Shown: positions 21,339 to 35,669 of the stretch, piece after piece | How the letters are laid out: each line of letters begins with the position of its first letter | How positions within the stretch are numbered: the first letter of the stretch is position 1 | Assembly: GCA_030036605.1 (NCBI GenBank) | Contig: DAOTRE010000002.1 | Coordinates: forward strand, 139,710-203,709 | Source: Candidatus Megaera endosymbiont of Nemacystus decipiens | GTDB lineage: Bacteria; Pseudomonadota; Alphaproteobacteria; Rickettsiales; Rickettsiaceae | DNA length: 64,000 nucleotides | Reading direction: 5' to 3' | Translations under genes and position numbers: made by a program | Notes under the pieces: generated by a model | What the model was told of the DNA's origin: nothing | The model's input: only the letters and a program-made list of their open reading frames with translations | Database searches by the model: none

Positions 21339-22080
21339 ATAAAAAATCTGACATTGTGTAATACCCAGAATTTTTTGTGCTTAACCATATCGCAGCTTTT
21401 ATAGCGCCAAATGCAAAAGCCTTTCTATCCAAAGCTCTACAGGAAATATTTAACACTTCGCTGTTGCCAGCTAATATTACTTCGTTATCACCGTATATTC
21501 CACCTCCTCTTATTGAAGAAAACCCAATTTGATCTTTCTGACGCTTGTTTTTCTCATGCCAAGAATATACCGCATATTTATCAAAATCGATGTTACGGGA
21601 TGTTGCTATTTTCTTTCCAATCATTATTGCTGTGCCTGAAGGTGCATCACTCTTGTCTTTATGATGTGAATCAATAATTTCTGCATCAAAATCTCTTAAG
21701 AGAGCTGATGCTTTAGCAGATAAATTTGCAACTAGATTCGCTGTAATGCTTGTGTTAGGTGCATGTAATATTGCATGGTTAGTTTGGATTTTGGATATTT
21801 TTTCTTGTTCGCGGTTGCTGAAACCTGTGGTGCCAATCAATATTTTCTTATCCCCTAGATTTTCCAGTATACCAATAATGCGCATTGAAGCTTGAGCTGT
21901 TGAAAAATCTAATATTACATCACTGTTGCTGCACGCTTCTTGTATTTCTAATATGCTGGATTTGCTGTTTAAGTGATAAGTTATTTCAATGTTACTATCA
22001 TTATGTTTTAGCAATTCTATGATTGCACGGCCCATTTTGCCGCTAGAGCCACTTAAGGCAAGTTTTAGGTTTTTATTCAT
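21328..22080 (-). CDS. dapB: 4-hydroxy-tetrahydrodipicolinate reductase
   Basis: ALSGSSGKMGRAI, EIIDSHHKDKSDAPSGTA. Confidence 0.95.
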   Translation of the reverse strand: MNKNLKLALSGSSGKMGRAIIELLKHNDSNIEITYHLNSKSSILEIQEACSNSDVILDFSTAQASMRIIGILENLGDKKILIGTTGFSNREQEKISKIQTNHAILHAPNTSITANLVANLSAKASALLRDFDAEIIDSHHKDKSDAPSGTAIMIGKKIATSRNIDFDKYAVYSWHEKNKRQKDQIGFSSIRGGGIYGDNEVILAGNSEVLNISCRALDRKAFAFGAIKAAIWLSTKNSGYYTMSDFLSID

Positions 22081-22546
22081 CTGTCAAATATCTGTAATTT
22101 TTACCGTAATATATCAACGGTTGACTCTGATTGTCAATTTTGACTTTGCTCACTTTTCCTATAAAAATAATATGATCGCCACAATCAATTTCGTTGTATT
22201 TTATACATTCTATTTGGCTAATACTATTTGAAATTAAAGGTATTTTATCTTTACTCAAGTTGTATTGAATATTCTTAAATTTATTCTCTCCACTAAGAGC
22301 AAATTTGGCTGCTATAGATGATTGCTGATTGCTTAAAATGCTAATAGCAAAATGTTTGGATTGGGTAAATGCTTGAAGGCTAAAAGCTTTTTTATCAAGA
22401 CAAAAAGAAATTAAAGGAGGAGAAAGCGAAACAGAAACGAAAGAATTTGCAGTGAAACCAAATAGTTTATCTCCAAGAGCGGTAGTAATAACGCATACTC
22501 CGGTAGGAAATTTTCCTACCGCAGCTTTGAAGCTCTGAATATCCAT
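22073..22546 (-). CDS. Flavin reductase family protein
   Basis: GKFPTGVCVITT..GFTANSFVSVSLSPPLISFCL. Confidence 0.9.
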   Translation of the reverse strand: MDIQSFKAAVGKFPTGVCVITTALGDKLFGFTANSFVSVSLSPPLISFCLDKKAFSLQAFTQSKHFAISILSNQQSSIAAKFALSGENKFKNIQYNLSKDKIPLISNSISQIECIKYNEIDCGDHIIFIGKVSKVKIDNQSQPLIYYGKNYRYLTDE

Positions 22547-23280
22547 TAAATAAGACCATGTTTTTTTTGCAGTTCTTTCATAGTTCCATCAGCCTTAATT
22601 TCTCTAATAGTTCTATCAATTTCGTCCTTAAATTTTGAGTCTTTTGGTATAGCAATCGATAGATGTGACTTGTCCTTTATAGTAAAGTGAAAAAAATCTT
22701 TATTTTTTGCAGCAAATTTATTAGCTTGAAATTCTTCCATAACTACACCATCCAATCGGCCTAATTTTAACTCCTCTACAAGCATTAAATTATTGGCAAG
22801 TGTTTTATTCTCAAAATTATATTTTGCTCCTAACTCATAAGCAATTGCAGACCAAATTGTGCCGAGCTGAGAGCCAATTTTTTTGTCTTTCAAATCTTCT
22901 AGAGTCTTTAGGTTATTATTTTTTTCTGTTAAAAAAGCGACATTGGTTTTAATATAAGCTTCTGAAAAATCGACTTTCTTTTTTCTTTCTTCTGTAACAG
23001 ACATGCCAGCAATCACTACGTCTATATTTCTGCCTGATAGAGCAGCGAGCAAACCATGGAAATCCATATTTCTTATTATAATCTCTTTATTCAGACGTTT
23101 TCCTATTTCATTGATTAAATCAATATCAAAACCTTGTATTACTCCTTCATCCATATATTCATAGGGCGGGTTATCAGCACTTGTTCCAACTACCCAAATA
23201 TCGTCATCCTCTAGTTTCGCGCATGAGCATAAAGTTAGTGTAAGTAAAACACTTAATATCTTTTGTAAAAATTTATTCAT
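22546..23280 (-). CDS. Amino acid ABC transporter substrate-binding lipoprotein
   Basis: Signal/lipobox LTLCSC; SBP_bac_3 features GFDIDLINEIGKRL, DVVIAGMSVTEERKKKVDFSEAY. Confidence 0.9.
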   Translation of the reverse strand: MNKFLQKILSVLLTLTLCSCAKLEDDDIWVVGTSADNPPYEYMDEGVIQGFDIDLINEIGKRLNKEIIIRNMDFHGLLAALSGRNIDVVIAGMSVTEERKKKVDFSEAYIKTNVAFLTEKNNNLKTLEDLKDKKIGSQLGTIWSAIAYELGAKYNFENKTLANNLMLVEELKLGRLDGVVMEEFQANKFAAKNKDFFHFTIKDKSHLSIAIPKDSKFKDEIDRTIREIKADGTMKELQKKHGLI

Positions 23281-23317
23281 CGTTGTTTCTAAAGTTGTTT
23301 TTCATAGTTAGTTTGTA

Positions 23318-24277
23318 TCAACACTTACGTAAAAATTCAACAAGTTTACTAAAATTTCCACTAATTTCTCTTTCAAACTCAAGAAACTTGCCATTTTTAG
23401 GGTGCAGAAAACTAATATAATATGAATGTAATGCTTGCTGATTGAATGATTGAAGCTGAGGTATAATTTTTTCAGGAGATCCATGTATTTTTCTAGAATT
23501 ATTACCGTACGTTTGGTCTCCTACGATAGAATGACCTTTGTGGCTTAGATGTACTCTAATTTGGTGTGTTCTGCCGGTTTCTAGCTTGCACTCTAATATA
23601 CTGAATAAACCAGAGCAGATTATCTCCAGTGTTTTGTAGTGTGTTACAGCCTCTCGCCCACCAGATTTTAGTGTGGTCATTTTAGTCCTACTACGTGAGC
23701 ATCTTCCAATATTAGCATGAATTATTCCTTCAAATGGTTTCATTGTACCCCAAATTAATGCTTTGTATTTTCTTGTTAATTCCCTCGATTTAATTTGCTC
23801 TGCTAGTATGCGATGCGCATAATTATTTTTTGCAACAACCATCAAGCCAGACGTATCCTTATCTAATCTATGTACTATGCCTGGCCTTATTTCTCCTCCA
23901 ACGTCAGATAGTTCTTTGGAGTGGTAAAGCAATGCATTTACTAAAGTATCTTCTTGATTACCTGCTCCTGGATGTACTGTTAGACCTACTTGTTTGTTAA
24001 TGACAATTAAATCTTGATCTTCATATACGATATCAATAGGAATTTTTTTAGGCAAGATATCGTCATTTTTCTCTTCTTCTACATAAAAAGTAACTATATC
24101 ATTAGCTTGTAATTTAGTAGAAAAATTGGATACTATAACATCATTAACTTTAACCTTACTGCTCTTGATAAGTTTTTGAATTTGACTCCTTGATAATTCA
24201 TGGCATAATTGCATTACGGCCTTATCAAGCCTTTCTTTGCTTAGCGATTCTGGTATAGTATAGCTATATAACGACAT
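23318..24277 (-). CDS. rluD: RluA-family 23S rRNA pseudouridine synthase (RluD-like)
   Basis: S4 domain plus PGIVHRLDKDTSGLMVVAK. Confidence 0.92.
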   Translation of the reverse strand: MSLYSYTIPESLSKERLDKAVMQLCHELSRSQIQKLIKSSKVKVNDVIVSNFSTKLQANDIVTFYVEEEKNDDILPKKIPIDIVYEDQDLIVINKQVGLTVHPGAGNQEDTLVNALLYHSKELSDVGGEIRPGIVHRLDKDTSGLMVVAKNNYAHRILAEQIKSRELTRKYKALIWGTMKPFEGIIHANIGRCSRSRTKMTTLKSGGREAVTHYKTLEIICSGLFSILECKLETGRTHQIRVHLSHKGHSIVGDQTYGNNSRKIHGSPEKIIPQLQSFNQQALHSYYISFLHPKNGKFLEFEREISGNFSKLVEFLRKC

Positions 24278-24295
24278 TTATTAAAAGTTTTTATT

Positions 24296-25156
24296 ATGGA
24301 TGATATACAAAAAAGATTGCAATATATAAAGTGGTTGCAATCAATTGGTATTGAATATTACTGTTCTTGCGAAGAAAAAGATAGTAAAAATTCATTAATT
24401 GATTATATAAATTCTAATAAAATTCTAGCTACTAATGTTGATAATAGTTTAGGACCAGCAAAAATGACAAATCAAAAAAATGAAAAAACATCTTATATAA
24501 GGCAAAAACATATCAGTAATAAAAACGTTCCTTGCTCTGCTATTGATGCTGCAAGGAAGCTTGCTGATTCATCAACAAACTTAGATGATTTATACAGTAG
24601 GTTATGTAATTTTGATGGGTGCGAATTGAAAAATTTTGCCAATAATACTGTTTTTGCAGATGGAAATCGTGATGCAGATATCCTTTTAGTAGGGGAGGCT
24701 CCCGGAGCTACTGAAGATGAAAAAGGCATTCCCTTTTGCGGAGAAAGTGGGCAGCTTCTTGATAAAATGCTAGCAACAATAGGTGTATCCCGCCTTGCAA
24801 ACGCATATATTACCAACACAGTATTTTGGAGACCGCCTGGCAATCGTAGACCTACAACAGAAGAGATAGAAATTTGTCGTCCATTTGTAGAAAAGCACAT
24901 AGCTTTAAAGAAGCCTAAGTTAATAATTTTAGTTGGAGGTACTGCAACTACCTCGCTTCTTGATCAAGACAAGACTATATCAAAAATTCGTAGCGAAATT
25001 CACTACTACAAAAACCGATATTTAGATGAGCGAGTTCATACAACAGCGCTCTTTCATCCGGCATATCTACTGCGTCAGCCTCTTAAGAAAAAGGACACAT
25101 GGTATGATCTTCTTAAGATAAAAGAGATATTGACAAAACTCTCAATCAAGATATAG
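24296..25156 (+). CDS. Uracil-DNA glycosylase, family 4-like
   Basis: ILLVGEAPGATEDEKGIPFCGESGQLLDKML, NTVFWRPPGNRRPTTEEI. Confidence 0.93.
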   Translation: MDDIQKRLQYIKWLQSIGIEYYCSCEEKDSKNSLIDYINSNKILATNVDNSLGPAKMTNQKNEKTSYIRQKHISNKNVPCSAIDAARKLADSSTNLDDLYSRLCNFDGCELKNFANNTVFADGNRDADILLVGEAPGATEDEKGIPFCGESGQLLDKMLATIGVSRLANAYITNTVFWRPPGNRRPTTEEIEICRPFVEKHIALKKPKLIILVGGTATTSLLDQDKTISKIRSEIHYYKNRYLDERVHTTALFHPAYLLRQPLKKKDTWYDLLKIKEILTKLSIKI

Positions 25157-25193
25157 TCACCGGGTAGTAGCTTGTAAACCTAGTTTAACTAGA

Positions 25194-25279
25194 GCCTCTG
25201 TGGTGGAATTGGTAGACACGACAGATTCAAAATCTGTTGCCCTTAAAGCGTGCCGGTTCAAATCCGGCCAGAGGTACCA
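25194..25279 (+). tRNA. tRNA-Leu (anticodon CAA)
   Basis: Acceptor GCCTCTG/CAGAGGT (one G-T), anticodon stem ACAGA-TTCAAAA-TCTGT, T arm GCCGGTTCAAATCCGGC, encoded CCA, long variable arm. Confidence 0.95.
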
Positions 25280-25428
25280 CAAATGTCATACTTTATGACG
25301 CAGTTAGATACGATTTAATCAGTTTTAGTTATTAAATATTTGAACATTGTGATTATAATGTATATATTGATATGAGTTCGTTTTCCTTTGCTAAAGAAAG
25401 GTGTTTTTGTAAATAATTGATATTTTAG

Positions 25429-28722
<3,294 letters not shown>

Positions 28723-28858
28723 TGTTTAATAGCTCGTTTAGAGTATTTTGTAGTTATTTGAAAAATGTTAATTTATCTGTTGCAATAATGGCCATATAGC
28801 GTGTATGATATGTAATACATTAGAAATCTAGGGCAATAATTTTTATTAATACATATTC

Positions 28859-31735
28859 ATGCAGGAATATCTTGAAATACGAGGTGCAAAAGAGCACAAC
28901 TTAAAGAATCTAAATGTCAACTTACCTAAATATAAGTTTATTGTAATCACTGGTTTAAGCGGGTCAGGTAAATCGTCGCTAGCTTTTGATACAATATATG
29001 CGGAAGGCCAAAGAAGGTATGTTGAGAGCCTCTCCTCTTATGCAAAGCAGTTTTTACATTTGCAAGGAAAGCCTGACGTAGACTCCATATCAGGTCTTTC
29101 TCCTGCAATTGCTATAGACCAAAAAACAACCTCTAAAAATCCTCGCTCTACTGTTGGAACTATTACAGAAATATATGATTATCTAAGGCTTTTGTATGCT
29201 AGAATAGGTGTTCCATATTCTCCTACTACTGGTTTGCCTATTAAGAGTCAGTCTGTAACTGAAATGATAGACGTAGTTAAGTCTTTACCTGAGGGAACAA
29301 AGTTTTACATATTGTCTCCAATAGCCAGAGGTCAAAAAGGCGAATTCAGACGTGAGATACTTAGCTTAAAAAAACATGGGTATCAAAGGATCTATTTAGA
29401 TGGTAATATAGAAGATATAGACAATTTGCCTAAAATTGATAAAAATACAAAACACAATATTGAAGTTGTAGTTGACAGACTGGTAATGTCTGATTCTCTT
29501 GGGAATCGTATCGCAGAAAGCCTTGAAGCTTCACTTGCAATGGGTGATGGTATTACATATATAGAAATTTGTGCTTTACCGGAAGATCACAACTCTGATT
29601 ATAAAAACGGTGGTAGGATAACGTTTTCAGAGAAGTATTCTTGTCCTGTGTCTGGATTTTGCCTTGAAGAAATTGAACCAAGAATATTTTCTTTTAATAG
29701 TCCATTTGGAGCTTGTAAGTCTTGTGAGGGTATCGGTAAGGAATCACACTTTGATCCATTATTAATCGTTCCTGATGAAACTTTAAGCATAAGGCGTGGA
29801 GCTATAGTTCCGTGGAGTAAATCCTCTTCAAAGTTTTTTCAAGATACATTAAATTCACTAGCAAAGCATTATAAGTTTAGTTTAGACGAGCCATTTTCTT
29901 CATTACCTGAGAAGGTTCGAAATGTTCTCTTTTATGGTTCAGGGAAGGAAGAAATAAACTTTGAATATTATGATGACAGGAGAATGGAAACCATTACTCA
30001 GAGTTTTGCTGGCATTATTCCAAGTTTGAATGCAAAGTATAACAAAGTTGATACGTCTTGGATGAAAGATGATCTTGCTCGTTTTATGTCAAAACAAAAT
30101 TGTGACGTTTGTAGTGGATACAGACTTAAAAAAGAATCTTTGTGTGTCAAAATCGATAATTTAAATATAGGTCAGGTCGCAAGCAAAACGATTATAGAAG
30201 CACAAGAATGGTTCAGCAATCTTGAGTCCAAGTTGACGAAGAGGCAGCAAGAGATAGCAAAAAGAGTAGTAAAAGAAATTCAGGAGAGGCTGAAATTCTT
30301 GCATAATGTTGGTTTGGATTACCTTAGTATATCAAGAGAATCTAGCACTTTGTCAGGCGGTGAAAGCCAAAGGATAAGACTAGCATCCCAGATTGGTTGT
30401 GGTTTAAGTGGTGTGTTATATGTTTTAGATGAGCCTTCCATTGGTCTGCATCAAAGGGATAATTCAAGGTTGATAGCAACGCTAAAAAATTTGCGAGATT
30501 TAGGCAATACAGTGATTGTAGTTGAACATGACGACGAGACCATGCTTGAATCAGACCATATTTTGGATATTGGTCCTGGTGCTGGAATTCACGGGGGTAA
30601 AATTATCGCAGAAGGTACTCCTAAAGAAATCATGAATTCAGAAAAAAGTATAACAGGCCAATATTTAAGTGGTAAGAAATACATTCCTTTACCAAAGGAT
30701 GTTCGCCCTGGACATGAAGGAAAAGAGATAGTTCTTACTGGTGCAAATTCAAATAATTTGCGTAACCTAACAATGAAAATTAAACTTGGAACCTTTACCG
30801 CAATAACTGGCGTTTCTGGGAGTGGCAAATCAACTTTAGTGATTAACACTTTTTATAAGGCTGCGTTAAAAAAGCTCGAACCAAGTATGAAAATATACCC
30901 AAGTAATTATGAGTCTATTTCTGGCCTTGAGTATGTTGACAAAATTATAGATATAAATCAATCACCGATTGGTAGAACCCCTAGATCTAATCCAGCGACT
31001 TATACCGGTGCATTTACACCGATTCGAGATTGGTTTACTGAACTGCCAGAAGCAAAAATTAGGGGGTATAAAGTTGGTAGATTTTCTTTTAATGTGAAAG
31101 GTGGGAGGTGCGAAGCTTGCCAAGGTGATGGAATGATCAAGATAGAAATGCATTTCTTACCTGATATATACATAAATTGTGATGTATGTAATGGCCAAAG
31201 ATATAACCGAGAAACTCTCGAAGTTAAGTATAAAGGAAAAAATATTTCTGATGTTTTAAACATGAATGTCGAAGATGCTGCTGAGTTTTTTAAACATGTC
31301 CCGAATATTTATGAAAAACTTATTACTCTACAAGAGGTTGGACTTGGATATATAAAAATAGGCCAGTCCGCAACTACATTGTCAGGTGGAGAGGCACAAA
31401 GAGTTAAGTTGGCAAAAGAGTTGTCAAAGCGATCAACTGGAAAAACGCTTTACATATTAGATGAACCTACAACAGGGTTACATGTTGATGATATCAATAA
31501 ATTACTCGCTGTGTTGCATAAATTGGTCGATAAGGGAAACACAGTTGTTGTTATTGAGCACAACATGGAAGTTATTAAAACAGCGGATTATATTATGGAT
31601 ATTGGTCCTGAAGGTGGAGATCAAGGTGGTGAAATAGTTGTTGAAGGCAGACCAGAAACGGTGGCTTCTTGTAAAGAAAGCCATACCGGCAGGTATCTTA
31701 AGCGTTATTTGGAATGCGGAAAAAATATGACATAA
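28859..31735 (+). CDS. uvrA: Excinuclease ABC subunit A
   Basis: [28 protein letters not shown]; zinc fingers; second ABC domain. Confidence 0.98.
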   Translation: MQEYLEIRGAKEHNLKNLNVNLPKYKFIVITGLSGSGKSSLAFDTIYAEGQRRYVESLSSYAKQFLHLQGKPDVDSISGLSPAIAIDQKTTSKNPRSTVGTITEIYDYLRLLYARIGVPYSPTTGLPIKSQSVTEMIDVVKSLPEGTKFYILSPIARGQKGEFRREILSLKKHGYQRIYLDGNIEDIDNLPKIDKNTKHNIEVVVDRLVMSDSLGNRIAESLEASLAMGDGITYIEICALPEDHNSDYKNGGRITFSEKYSCPVSGFCLEEIEPRIFSFNSPFGACKSCEGIGKESHFDPLLIVPDETLSIRRGAIVPWSKSSSKFFQDTLNSLAKHYKFSLDEPFSSLPEKVRNVLFYGSGKEEINFEYYDDRRMETITQSFAGIIPSLNAKYNKVDTSWMKDDLARFMSKQNCDVCSGYRLKKESLCVKIDNLNIGQVASKTIIEAQEWFSNLESKLTKRQQEIAKRVVKEIQERLKFLHNVGLDYLSISRESSTLSGGESQRIRLASQIGCGLSGVLYVLDEPSIGLHQRDNSRLIATLKNLRDLGNTVIVVEHDDETMLESDHILDIGPGAGIHGGKIIAEGTPKEIMNSEKSITGQYLSGKKYIPLPKDVRPGHEGKEIVLTGANSNNLRNLTMKIKLGTFTAITGVSGSGKSTLVINTFYKAALKKLEPSMKIYPSNYESISGLEYVDKIIDINQSPIGRTPRSNPATYTGAFTPIRDWFTELPEAKIRGYKVGRFSFNVKGGRCEACQGDGMIKIEMHFLPDIYINCDVCNGQRYNRETLEVKYKGKNISDVLNMNVEDAAEFFKHVPNIYEKLITLQEVGLGYIKIGQSATTLSGGEAQRVKLAKELSKRSTGKTLYILDEPTTGLHVDDINKLLAVLHKLVDKGNTVVVIEHNMEVIKTADYIMDIGPEGGDQGGEIVVEGRPETVASCKESHTGRYLKRYLECGKNMT

Positions 31736-31793
31736 GTGACATAAATAATCATATTCTTAGCATGGTTTTGTTTCTTTGAAATATAATCATCAG

Positions 31794-31823
31794 TTGACAA
31801 TATTAGAGCCTATTGACTATACT
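31794..31823 (+). promoter_or_regulatory. Candidate sigma70-type promoter of the sdh operon
   Basis: TTGACA - 18 bp - TATACT upstream of sdhC. Confidence 0.5.
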
Positions 31824-31858
31824 CTTAAATTGAAAATATGCAGATAAAGTAAAAAATA

Positions 31859-32251
31859 ATGAAAGAAGTTTGCAAATCAAAAAAGGTCAGGCCTTTATCT
31901 CCCCATCTTAGTATATACAAACCTCAAATTAGTTCTATATTGTCTATTGGGCACAGAATAAGTGGAGCAGGTTTATTTCTAATGCTATTATTTTTTTGTT
32001 GGTATTTTATTTTTTGGGTTTTTAGCGGTTTTGAAGAGTCTTATGGTTTTATTTTTGATTATAAAATAATAAAAACCATAATATTTATTACCAGTTATGG
32101 GTATTTCTATCATTTGTGTATGGGAATAAGGCACTTGATTTGGGATACAGGATTTGGGTTTTCGATTTGCGCACTGCATATTGGAGGATGGATCGCTTTA
32201 GCTTGCTCTGTAATGTTCACCTTATGTTTTTGGGCAATAATTTTAATATAA
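31859..32251 (+). CDS. sdhC: Succinate dehydrogenase cytochrome b556 subunit
   Basis: RPLSPHLSIYKPQISSILSIGHRISG; HLCMGIRHLIWD. Confidence 0.95.
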   Translation: MKEVCKSKKVRPLSPHLSIYKPQISSILSIGHRISGAGLFLMLLFFCWYFIFWVFSGFEESYGFIFDYKIIKTIIFITSYGYFYHLCMGIRHLIWDTGFGFSICALHIGGWIALACSVMFTLCFWAIILI

Positions 32252-32258
32252 TTACAAT

Positions 32259-32645
32259 ATGAAGAATCAGTATAGATCTAGTTTATCAATTGCTAAAAAT
32301 TTAGGCTCTGCTAAGTCTGGGCTTGGTCATTGGTTAAAACAAAGATTTACAGCTATTATGCTTGCTTTGTTTACAATTTGGCTTATACGGTTTGCTTACA
32401 ATTTAGCCCATAGTGAGACACAATTGGCGTTTATTGGAGTACTAAAAGTCCCCTGCAATATTGTCATGCTTGTTTTGTTTATGATGACTGCATTATACCA
32501 CGGAGTTTTGGGTATGAATGTAATTATAGAAGATTATATACATTGCCGCGCTATGAAAATTAGTGCATTGCTCCTGCTCAAAATCTTTTCAATTGTAAGT
32601 GCTGCTGGTTTCATTGTATCACTAATATACGTAATAAATTTATAG
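32259..32645 (+). CDS. sdhD: Succinate dehydrogenase membrane anchor subunit
   Basis: Position in sdhCDAB; LGSAKSGLGHWLKQRFTAI; YHGVLGMNVIIEDYIH. Confidence 0.93.
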   Translation: MKNQYRSSLSIAKNLGSAKSGLGHWLKQRFTAIMLALFTIWLIRFAYNLAHSETQLAFIGVLKVPCNIVMLVLFMMTALYHGVLGMNVIIEDYIHCRAMKISALLLLKIFSIVSAAGFIVSLIYVINL

Positions 32646-32648
32646 AAT

Positions 32649-34436
32649 ATGTCAAAAAATTATAAAGTAATAGAACACGAGTTTGATGTAGTGGTAGTAG
32701 GAGCTGGCGGGGCTGGACTTAGAGCGACCTTTGGTATGGCAGAAGCTGGTTTTACCACAGCCTGTATTTCAAAAATTTTTCCTACAAGGAGCCATACAGT
32801 AGCAGCTCAAGGTGGAATTAGCGCGGCACTTGGTAATATGGGGAAGGATGATTGGCGTTGGCACATGTATGATACGATCAAAGGTTCGGATTGGCTAGGA
32901 GATCAAGATGCAATAGCATATATGTGTAAAAATGCTGCCCAGAGTGTCATTGAACTCGAACATTATGGAGTTCCATTTTCACGCAATAAAGAAGGAAAAA
33001 TCTATCAACGTCCGTTTGGTGGAATGACTACCGAATATGGTAAAGGAAAGGTTGCACACAGAACTTGTGCCGCAGCTGATCGTACAGGTCATGCAATATT
33101 GCATACTTTATACCAACAAGCCCTAAAACATAAGGCAGAATTTTTTATTGAATATTTTGCAACTGACTTAATCATGGAAGATGGTGAGTGTAAGGGAGTT
33201 TTTGCTTGGAACCTAGATGATGGCAGTTTCCATGTATTTCGTGCACATAAAGTTGTGCTTGCAACAGGAGGATATGGAAGAGCTTATTTTTCTGCCACGT
33301 CTGCTCATACTTGTACTGGTGATGGAGGAGGTATGTGTATCAGAGCTGGAATTGCAATGCAGGATATGGAATTTGTACAATTTCATCCTACTGGAATTTA
33401 TGGGTCTGGTTGTTTAATAACTGAAGGTTCCAGAGGTGAAGGAGGGTACTTGATTAATTCCGAAGGAGAAAGATTTATGGAACGCTATGCTCCTTCTGCA
33501 AAAGACTTAGCATCACGAGATGTGGTTTCCAGAGCTATGACAATGGAAATTAGGGAAGGAAGAGGAGTTGGCGTGGATAAAGATCACGTATATCTACACT
33601 TGAATCACTTGCCTAAGGAAGTTTTACAAAAAAGACTGCCTGGTATATCTGAAACTGCTAAAATTTTTGCTAATGTTGATGTAACGAAGGAGCCAATACC
33701 AGTTATTCCTACTGTGCATTATAACATGGGAGGTATTCCGACCAATTCTCATACAGAAGTTATAACTTTAATAGATGGAAAGCAAAAAATTGTACCAGGA
33801 TTGATGGCTATAGGCGAGGCGGGTTGTGTTTCTGTTCATGGTGCAAATAGGCTTGGATCAAATTCTTTGCTTGATTTAATAGTGTTTGGTCGAGCTGCTG
33901 CACATAGAGTTAGTAAAACACTAGAGAAGAATAAACCTCACTCTTCTTTAAAAGAGGGTTCTATTGATGTTTTGTATAATAGCCTTGAAAATATTCGAAA
34001 TAAAAATGGTAAAATTTTAGTCTCTGAGTTGCGTATAAAAATGCAGAGAATCATGCAGAATCACGCGGCAGTTTTTAGAACGAAAGAAACTCTTTTGGAA
34101 GGTAAAAAGCTAATTGATGAAGTTAGAAAAGAATATCAAGATATTAAAGTGGTAGATAAGTCACTTATTTGGAATAGTGATTTGGTTGAAGCTTTGGAGT
34201 TAGGAAATTTGATTGATCAAGCTGTACTTACTATGCATGCAGCGCTAAATAGAGAGGAAAGTAGGGGTGCTCATGCAAGAGAAGATTTTCCAGAAAGAGA
34301 TGATAAAAAATGGATGAAACACTCAATGCTATGGTTAGATGCTTCCGGAGAGGTTAAAATAGATTATAGGCCTGTTGTATTCGACACTAATGATGATGAA
34401 GTTGAAACAATAGAGCCTGTCAAAAGAGTATATTAA
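32649..34436 (+). CDS. sdhA: Succinate dehydrogenase flavoprotein subunit
   Basis: [34 protein letters not shown]. Confidence 0.98.
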   Translation: MSKNYKVIEHEFDVVVVGAGGAGLRATFGMAEAGFTTACISKIFPTRSHTVAAQGGISAALGNMGKDDWRWHMYDTIKGSDWLGDQDAIAYMCKNAAQSVIELEHYGVPFSRNKEGKIYQRPFGGMTTEYGKGKVAHRTCAAADRTGHAILHTLYQQALKHKAEFFIEYFATDLIMEDGECKGVFAWNLDDGSFHVFRAHKVVLATGGYGRAYFSATSAHTCTGDGGGMCIRAGIAMQDMEFVQFHPTGIYGSGCLITEGSRGEGGYLINSEGERFMERYAPSAKDLASRDVVSRAMTMEIREGRGVGVDKDHVYLHLNHLPKEVLQKRLPGISETAKIFANVDVTKEPIPVIPTVHYNMGGIPTNSHTEVITLIDGKQKIVPGLMAIGEAGCVSVHGANRLGSNSLLDLIVFGRAAAHRVSKTLEKNKPHSSLKEGSIDVLYNSLENIRNKNGKILVSELRIKMQRIMQNHAAVFRTKETLLEGKKLIDEVRKEYQDIKVVDKSLIWNSDLVEALELGNLIDQAVLTMHAALNREESRGAHAREDFPERDDKKWMKHSMLWLDASGEVKIDYRPVVFDTNDDEVETIEPVKRVY

Positions 34437-34450
34437 ATAGTAGGTATAAT

Positions 34451-35239
34451 ATGGCTGATTTTAGATTACCACCAAATTCGAGAGTAAGAGAGGGGAAAAA
34501 ACATGCTGTACATACTAACTCTTCTGCAGAAACTAAAATATTTAAAATTTATAGATATAACCCTGATGATGGTAACAATCCAAGGATAGACACTTATGAA
34601 ATTGACCTTAAGGAGTGTGGTCCAATGGTTTTGGACGCTCTGATTAAAATTAAAAATGAAATTGATCCAACTCTTACTTTTAGAAGGTCATGTCGTGAGG
34701 GTATATGTGGAAGTTGTGCAATGAATATTGATGGAACTAATAGCCTTGCTTGTACCAAATCTATAGGAGATATTAGAGGAGATATAAAGATATATCCACT
34801 ACCTCATATGAATGTAGTCAAAGATTTGGTGCCGGATATGACGCATTTTTATGCGCAATATGCCTCTATAAAACCCTGGCTTCAGTCTGATAGTTCAGTT
34901 TCTAAAAATAAAGAAAGGTTGCAGTCAGAGGAAGATAGAGAGAAACTTAACGGTTTATATGAGTGCATATTATGTGCTTGTTGTTCAACCTCTTGTCCAA
35001 GCTATTGGTGGAATGGTGATAGATATTTGGGGCCAGCAATATTATTACAGGCATATCGTTTTATCGTAGATTCAAGAGATGAAGAAACTGGTGCAAGATT
35101 AAACGATTTGGAAGATCCATTTAAGCTCTATCGTTGTCATACAATAATGAATTGTACTCAAACATGCCCTAAAGGCTTGAACCCAGCCAAAGCTATTTCA
35201 GGCATTAAAAGTAAAATATTAGAGCAAAAAGGAGTATAA
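34451..35239 (+). CDS. sdhB: Succinate dehydrogenase iron-sulfur subunit
   Basis: [32 protein letters not shown]. Confidence 0.98.
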   Translation: MADFRLPPNSRVREGKKHAVHTNSSAETKIFKIYRYNPDDGNNPRIDTYEIDLKECGPMVLDALIKIKNEIDPTLTFRRSCREGICGSCAMNIDGTNSLACTKSIGDIRGDIKIYPLPHMNVVKDLVPDMTHFYAQYASIKPWLQSDSSVSKNKERLQSEEDREKLNGLYECILCACCSTSCPSYWWNGDRYLGPAILLQAYRFIVDSRDEETGARLNDLEDPFKLYRCHTIMNCTQTCPKGLNPAKAISGIKSKILEQKGV

Positions 35240-35243
35240 AGTT

Positions 35244-35558
35244 ATGTTAAATATACTGGCTCGTTTTTGCATAGTAACGTTTTTAGTAATGGTCTCATTT
35301 CTACGAACTAGTTTTGCATCAGAGACAAATCGTACTTTGATTTCATATTTTACAGATAATATATTGTTTGAGATTGTATATAACGGTGGTTGGTATAGCG
35401 CAGTAATAATAGTTTTGTGCCTTTTAATTTCGTTAATTTGGAAGGCATTTAGGGAAGTTTTCTTTAGCATAGTGCTAGCTATTTTTGGGTTATTTCTATT
35501 AATTTTTGCTTATGAAGCAGTTCAAGATTTTCGGTGGATACCAGAAATAGTATCTTAA
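35244..35558 (+). CDS. Small membrane protein, unknown function
   Basis: Signal-like N-terminus and two hydrophobic segments; 5 nt after sdhB. Confidence 0.6.
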   Translation: MLNILARFCIVTFLVMVSFLRTSFASETNRTLISYFTDNILFEIVYNGGWYSAVIIVLCLLISLIWKAFREVFFSIVLAIFGLFLLIFAYEAVQDFRWIPEIVS

Positions 35559-35669
35559 TTATCAGAACCTAGTGCTGTAATCTACAATATAATCTAATTT
35601 ACAATAAACACTTGAATTTTTTTGAGTTATTTTATATCTTATTCCCATTAAAAAACACTCTGCAAACAT

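Noticed and set aside
22546-23280. Orphan ABC substrate-binding lipoprotein as a novel system
   Set aside because: Scattered transporter components are common in reduced genomes; permease/ATPase likely elsewhere.
30589-30849. 86-aa minus-strand ORF
   Set aside because: Antisense within uvrA; shadow ORF.
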